Positions 62,121 to 64,000 of a DNA stretch of 64,000 nucleotides are shown in pieces (positions within the stretch are counted from its first letter, which is position 1; every line of letters begins with the position of its first letter). The stretch spans positions 3,726,501 to 3,790,500 of the forward strand of contig JAWKZW010000001.1 in NCBI GenBank assembly GCA_041395725.1, read 5' to 3'. A program made the translations under genes and the position numbers. The notes beneath the pieces are model-generated. The model had not been told where the DNA came from. It did not search any database and was given only the letters and a program-made list of their open reading frames with translations. This stretch comes from Gammaproteobacteria bacterium. GTDB lineage: Bacteria; Pseudomonadota; Gammaproteobacteria; Pseudomonadales; Pseudohongiellaceae.

Positions 62121-62645
62121 TTACCTGGCGCCGATCAGTTCGTTTCGCTGCTCGGGAAAGCTGGAGTCTTCCGCCAGCCAGATGGCAAGAAAGTTTTCAG
62201 TAAAACGGGCGTTGTCAATTCGCCCGAGCAGCTCTTCATTGTGATAGAAAGTGGCTGACATATCCGGTTCAACATAGAGGATTATGGAATCTCCACGGCG
62301 AATATCAGGCCAGATCTGGCTCAACTCGCTGAGCCAGATTTCGCTGAGTTCGGGTTGATACAGGCTCAGTTCCAGCCATTGGTCTCTGGTGGTGTCGATC
62401 AGTCGGTCTTTCTTGATGTTGCGGCGGTAATCTATTTTCAGGGCGATTCCCGGTTCCACACCGCCATAGGATCCGTTTCTACTGAACAGCGTACTGTCAT
62501 AAATGGTCCAGAACATGACTTTTAACGTTGTCGAACCGACCGGGCGCAATTGCTCTACCGGCGAGGCGTAGCTGCGGACCGTGGTCAGAGCGAGAAGGGC
62601 TGGAATTAACAGCAGTGTCAGGCAAAGAGATCTAGACGATTTCAT
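62121..62645 (-). CDS. Chalcone-isomerase-like exported protein
   Basis: This 174-residue protein has a signal peptide (LCLTLLLIPALLALTTVRSYA) and a mature part matching the bacterial chalcone isomerase-like fold (LRPVGSTTLKVMFWTIYDSTLFS, GIALKIDYRRNIKKDRLIDTTRDQW, RGDSIILYVEPDMSATFYHNEELLGRID). It overlaps the DUF2878 gene by 14 bases. Such proteins bind fatty-acid-like ligands; a role in lipid stress fits the neighbouring CFA synthase. Confidence 0.85.
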   Translation of the reverse strand: MKSSRSLCLTLLLIPALLALTTVRSYASPVEQLRPVGSTTLKVMFWTIYDSTLFSRNGSYGGVEPGIALKIDYRRNIKKDRLIDTTRDQWLELSLYQPELSEIWLSELSQIWPDIRRGDSIILYVEPDMSATFYHNEELLGRIDNARFTENFLAIWLAEDSSFPEQRNELIGAR

Positions 62646-63192
62646 GGTTAAGTACCGGTTGCGTGTTTATCCATTTGTACATCATGGGCAACAGCACCGC
62701 CCATGTCAGTGCTATCAGGGTGATTACCCAGGGCAGGGGCAGGCCGAATTGTATAGCACCCAGTTTGTGGCCCAGGTAGTAGCTGAACGGAAAACCGAGC
62801 CCCCCTGTTAAGGCGGCAAGGTAGCCGTTATGCCCCAGCAGGCGAAGTGAGAGGGGCAGGGTGGTCGAAAAAGCAATCCATAAAGAACACATCCATAGGG
62901 GCAGCAAGAGCCCTTGCGGCTCGAATTGAAACATTCCGGTGACAGTGAATAACGAGTCGATAGCGATGCCCAGGATTATCGGGAACAACAGCTGTTTCAA
63001 TGTCACTACCCTGGCATAGATTAAAAGTGCCACGTAGAACAGAATTGCGGGTGCGACGAACCAGAACGAGTCATAACGCCCGATTACACAGCCTGCCCAG
63101 AATAGATTATTGATGACCATGTTGACTGGTGATGAGGTTATGAATTTCAGCAGTCTCATGGTGGTCATTCGCTCGGATATCAGGAGATCCAT
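62632..63192 (-). CDS. DUF2878 membrane protein
   Basis: This 186-residue inner-membrane protein has six or so hydrophobic helices (VINNLFWAGCVIG, WFVAPAILFYVALLIYARVV, LLFPIILGIAIDSLFTVTG, LLLPLWMCSLWIAFSTTLP, YLAALTGGLGFPFSYYLG, LPWVITLIALTWAVLLPM), matching DUF2878. The ATG is one base after the stop of the CFA synthase gene. It is usually found in the CFA/photo-oxidative stress cluster; function unknown. Confidence 0.85.
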   Translation of the reverse strand: MDLLISERMTTMRLLKFITSSPVNMVINNLFWAGCVIGRYDSFWFVAPAILFYVALLIYARVVTLKQLLFPIILGIAIDSLFTVTGMFQFEPQGLLLPLWMCSLWIAFSTTLPLSLRLLGHNGYLAALTGGLGFPFSYYLGHKLGAIQFGLPLPWVITLIALTWAVLLPMMYKWINTQPVLNHEIV

Positions 63193-63193
63193 G

Positions 63194-64000
63194 TTAATCG
63201 GAAAGGTGCGGTGCCTTGCTGGCCAGTAATTGGACGGTGCTTATGCGACGCTCCAGAAACCCACCCTCACAGTATCCCAGGTAGTATTCCCATAGCCGCT
63301 GGAACTGGGTGCCATAGCCCAACGACTCCAGTTCGGGTGCCCTGGCCATGAAGCGGTCGCGCCAGTCACGCAGGGTCCGCGCATAGTCAAGACCTATGTC
63401 ATGCACGTCGCGGATAACCAGGTCTGTTTTCTCGGCCATCAGTTGACTCATCAGTTGCAAGGAGGGCAGAAACCCACCGGGAAATATGTGTTTCTGGATA
63501 AAATCCTCGGTGCGACTGTATACGTCAAAGCGCTGATCAGCTATGGTGATGGCCTGCACCATTGCCAGGCCGCCTGGTTTGAGCAGCCGGTTGACAGTTT
63601 CAAAGTAACCAGGCAGATAACGGCGTCCAACGGCCTCGATCATCTCCACGGACACCAGTTTGTCGAACTGGCCTTCCAGTTCCCGGTAGTCCTTGTTGAG
63701 CAGGTTAATTTTACTTTCAAGTCCTGCTTCGCGAATCCTGTCGCTGGCGTATTCGTACTGCTCATCGGAAATGGTCGTTGTGGTGACCCGGCAGCCATAG
63801 CGGCTGGCCGCGAACAGGGCAAGACCACCCCAGCCGGAACCTATTTCAACCAGATGATCGTCCTGAGTCAGCTTAAGCTGATCGCAGATGCGCTGCATCT
63901 TGGCAATCTGTGCCTGTTCCAGGTCTGCAGTCTCTTTGCTATAGATACCGGATGAATACTGCATGTGAGGGTCCAGAAACGTCTGGTACAGGCGATTGCC
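63194..64000 (-). CDS. cfa: Cyclopropane fatty acid synthase, 3' part
   Basis: This SAM-dependent methyltransferase adds a methylene bridge to unsaturated membrane lipids. The frame is open at the window edge (the residues NRLYQTFLDPHMQYSSGIYSKE are read from 64000), so the N-terminal domain is missing. The SAM site VEIGSGWGGLALFAA, the ISDEQYEYASDRI stretch and VSVEMIEAVGRRYLPGYF are present, as is the C-terminal EYYLGYCEGGFLERRIS motif. With DUF2878 and chalcone-isomerase-like genes it matches a known membrane-lipid stress cluster. Confidence 0.93.
   Translation of the reverse strand, partial: GNRLYQTFLDPHMQYSSGIYSKETADLEQAQIAKMQRICDQLKLTQDDHLVEIGSGWGGLALFAASRYGCRVTTTTISDEQYEYASDRIREAGLESKINLLNKDYRELEGQFDKLVSVEMIEAVGRRYLPGYFETVNRLLKPGGLAMVQAITIADQRFDVYSRTEDFIQKHIFPGGFLPSLQLMSQLMAEKTDLVIRDVHDIGLDYARTLRDWRDRFMARAPELESLGYGTQFQRLWEYYLGYCEGGFLERRISTVQLLASKAPHLSD

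Overview
The window is chromosomal DNA from a gammaproteobacterium. The evidence is the order uvrY-like regulator, uvrC, pgsA, tRNA-Gly, tRNA-Cys, tRNA-Leu, which is the arrangement known from pseudomonads and their relatives, together with a Gram-negative envelope block (lolCDE, comEC, exbBD, msbA, lpxK, kdsB, murB) and a PEP-CTERM protein. I cannot name the genus. A marine or other aquatic lineage is a guess.

Positions 1-16327 are conserved core. They hold the LolCDE lipoprotein exporter (lolC cut by the window edge), comEC, and a tightly packed operon exbB-exbD-msbA-lpxK-trm112-kdsB-protein phosphatase-murB. The uvrY-uvrC-pgsA block and three tRNA genes follow.

Positions 16328-38176 are a genomic island inserted in the 3' end of tRNA-Leu(UAA). 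A 23-bp copy of the tRNA end recurs at 38154-38176. A tyrosine integrase lies just inside the left end, and clusters of the hexamer TACGCC, which look like integrase arm sites, lie near both ends. The cargo is a mosaic. It contains small DNA-binding and replication-type genes followed by strong stem-loops, a fragment of a second integrase, an AbiE toxin-antitoxin pair with a decayed toxin, a lipoprotein, and two related IS91-family segments. Between the IS91 segments lie an IS3-family element split by an IS256-family element, a membrane protein and a phage terminase fragment. Beyond them are a DyP-type peroxidase with a coupled partner of unknown function, two different reverse transcriptases facing each other, and a DUF429-like gene. 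A perfect 125-bp repeat rich in hairpins lies upstream of the second reverse transcriptase. The reverse-transcriptase locus resembles a two-RT antiphage system (DRT3-like) in altered or decaying form and is the best candidate here for an unusual system.

Positions 38177-51161 are a variable chromosomal stretch: a PEP-CTERM protein, a two-component system divergent from a multicopper oxidase with a charged insert, a small TonB-domain gene between perfect 105-bp repeats, a cell-wall hydrolase, YidB-like, DUF4332, DUF481 and MscS genes, and remnants of an RND/MMPL exporter and an IS3 element.

Positions 51162-64000 hold a GYF / ClpP-like protease / septum-formation fusion protein, a GMC oxidoreductase with its gluconate-dehydrogenase-type small subunit, a substrate-binding lipoprotein with an apparent internal deletion, and a TolC-HlyD-ABC export operon. 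The ABC protein of that operon has lost every recognisable nucleotide-binding motif. The window ends in a lipid-stress type cluster (chalcone-isomerase-like protein, DUF2878, cyclopropane fatty acid synthase, the last cut by the window edge).
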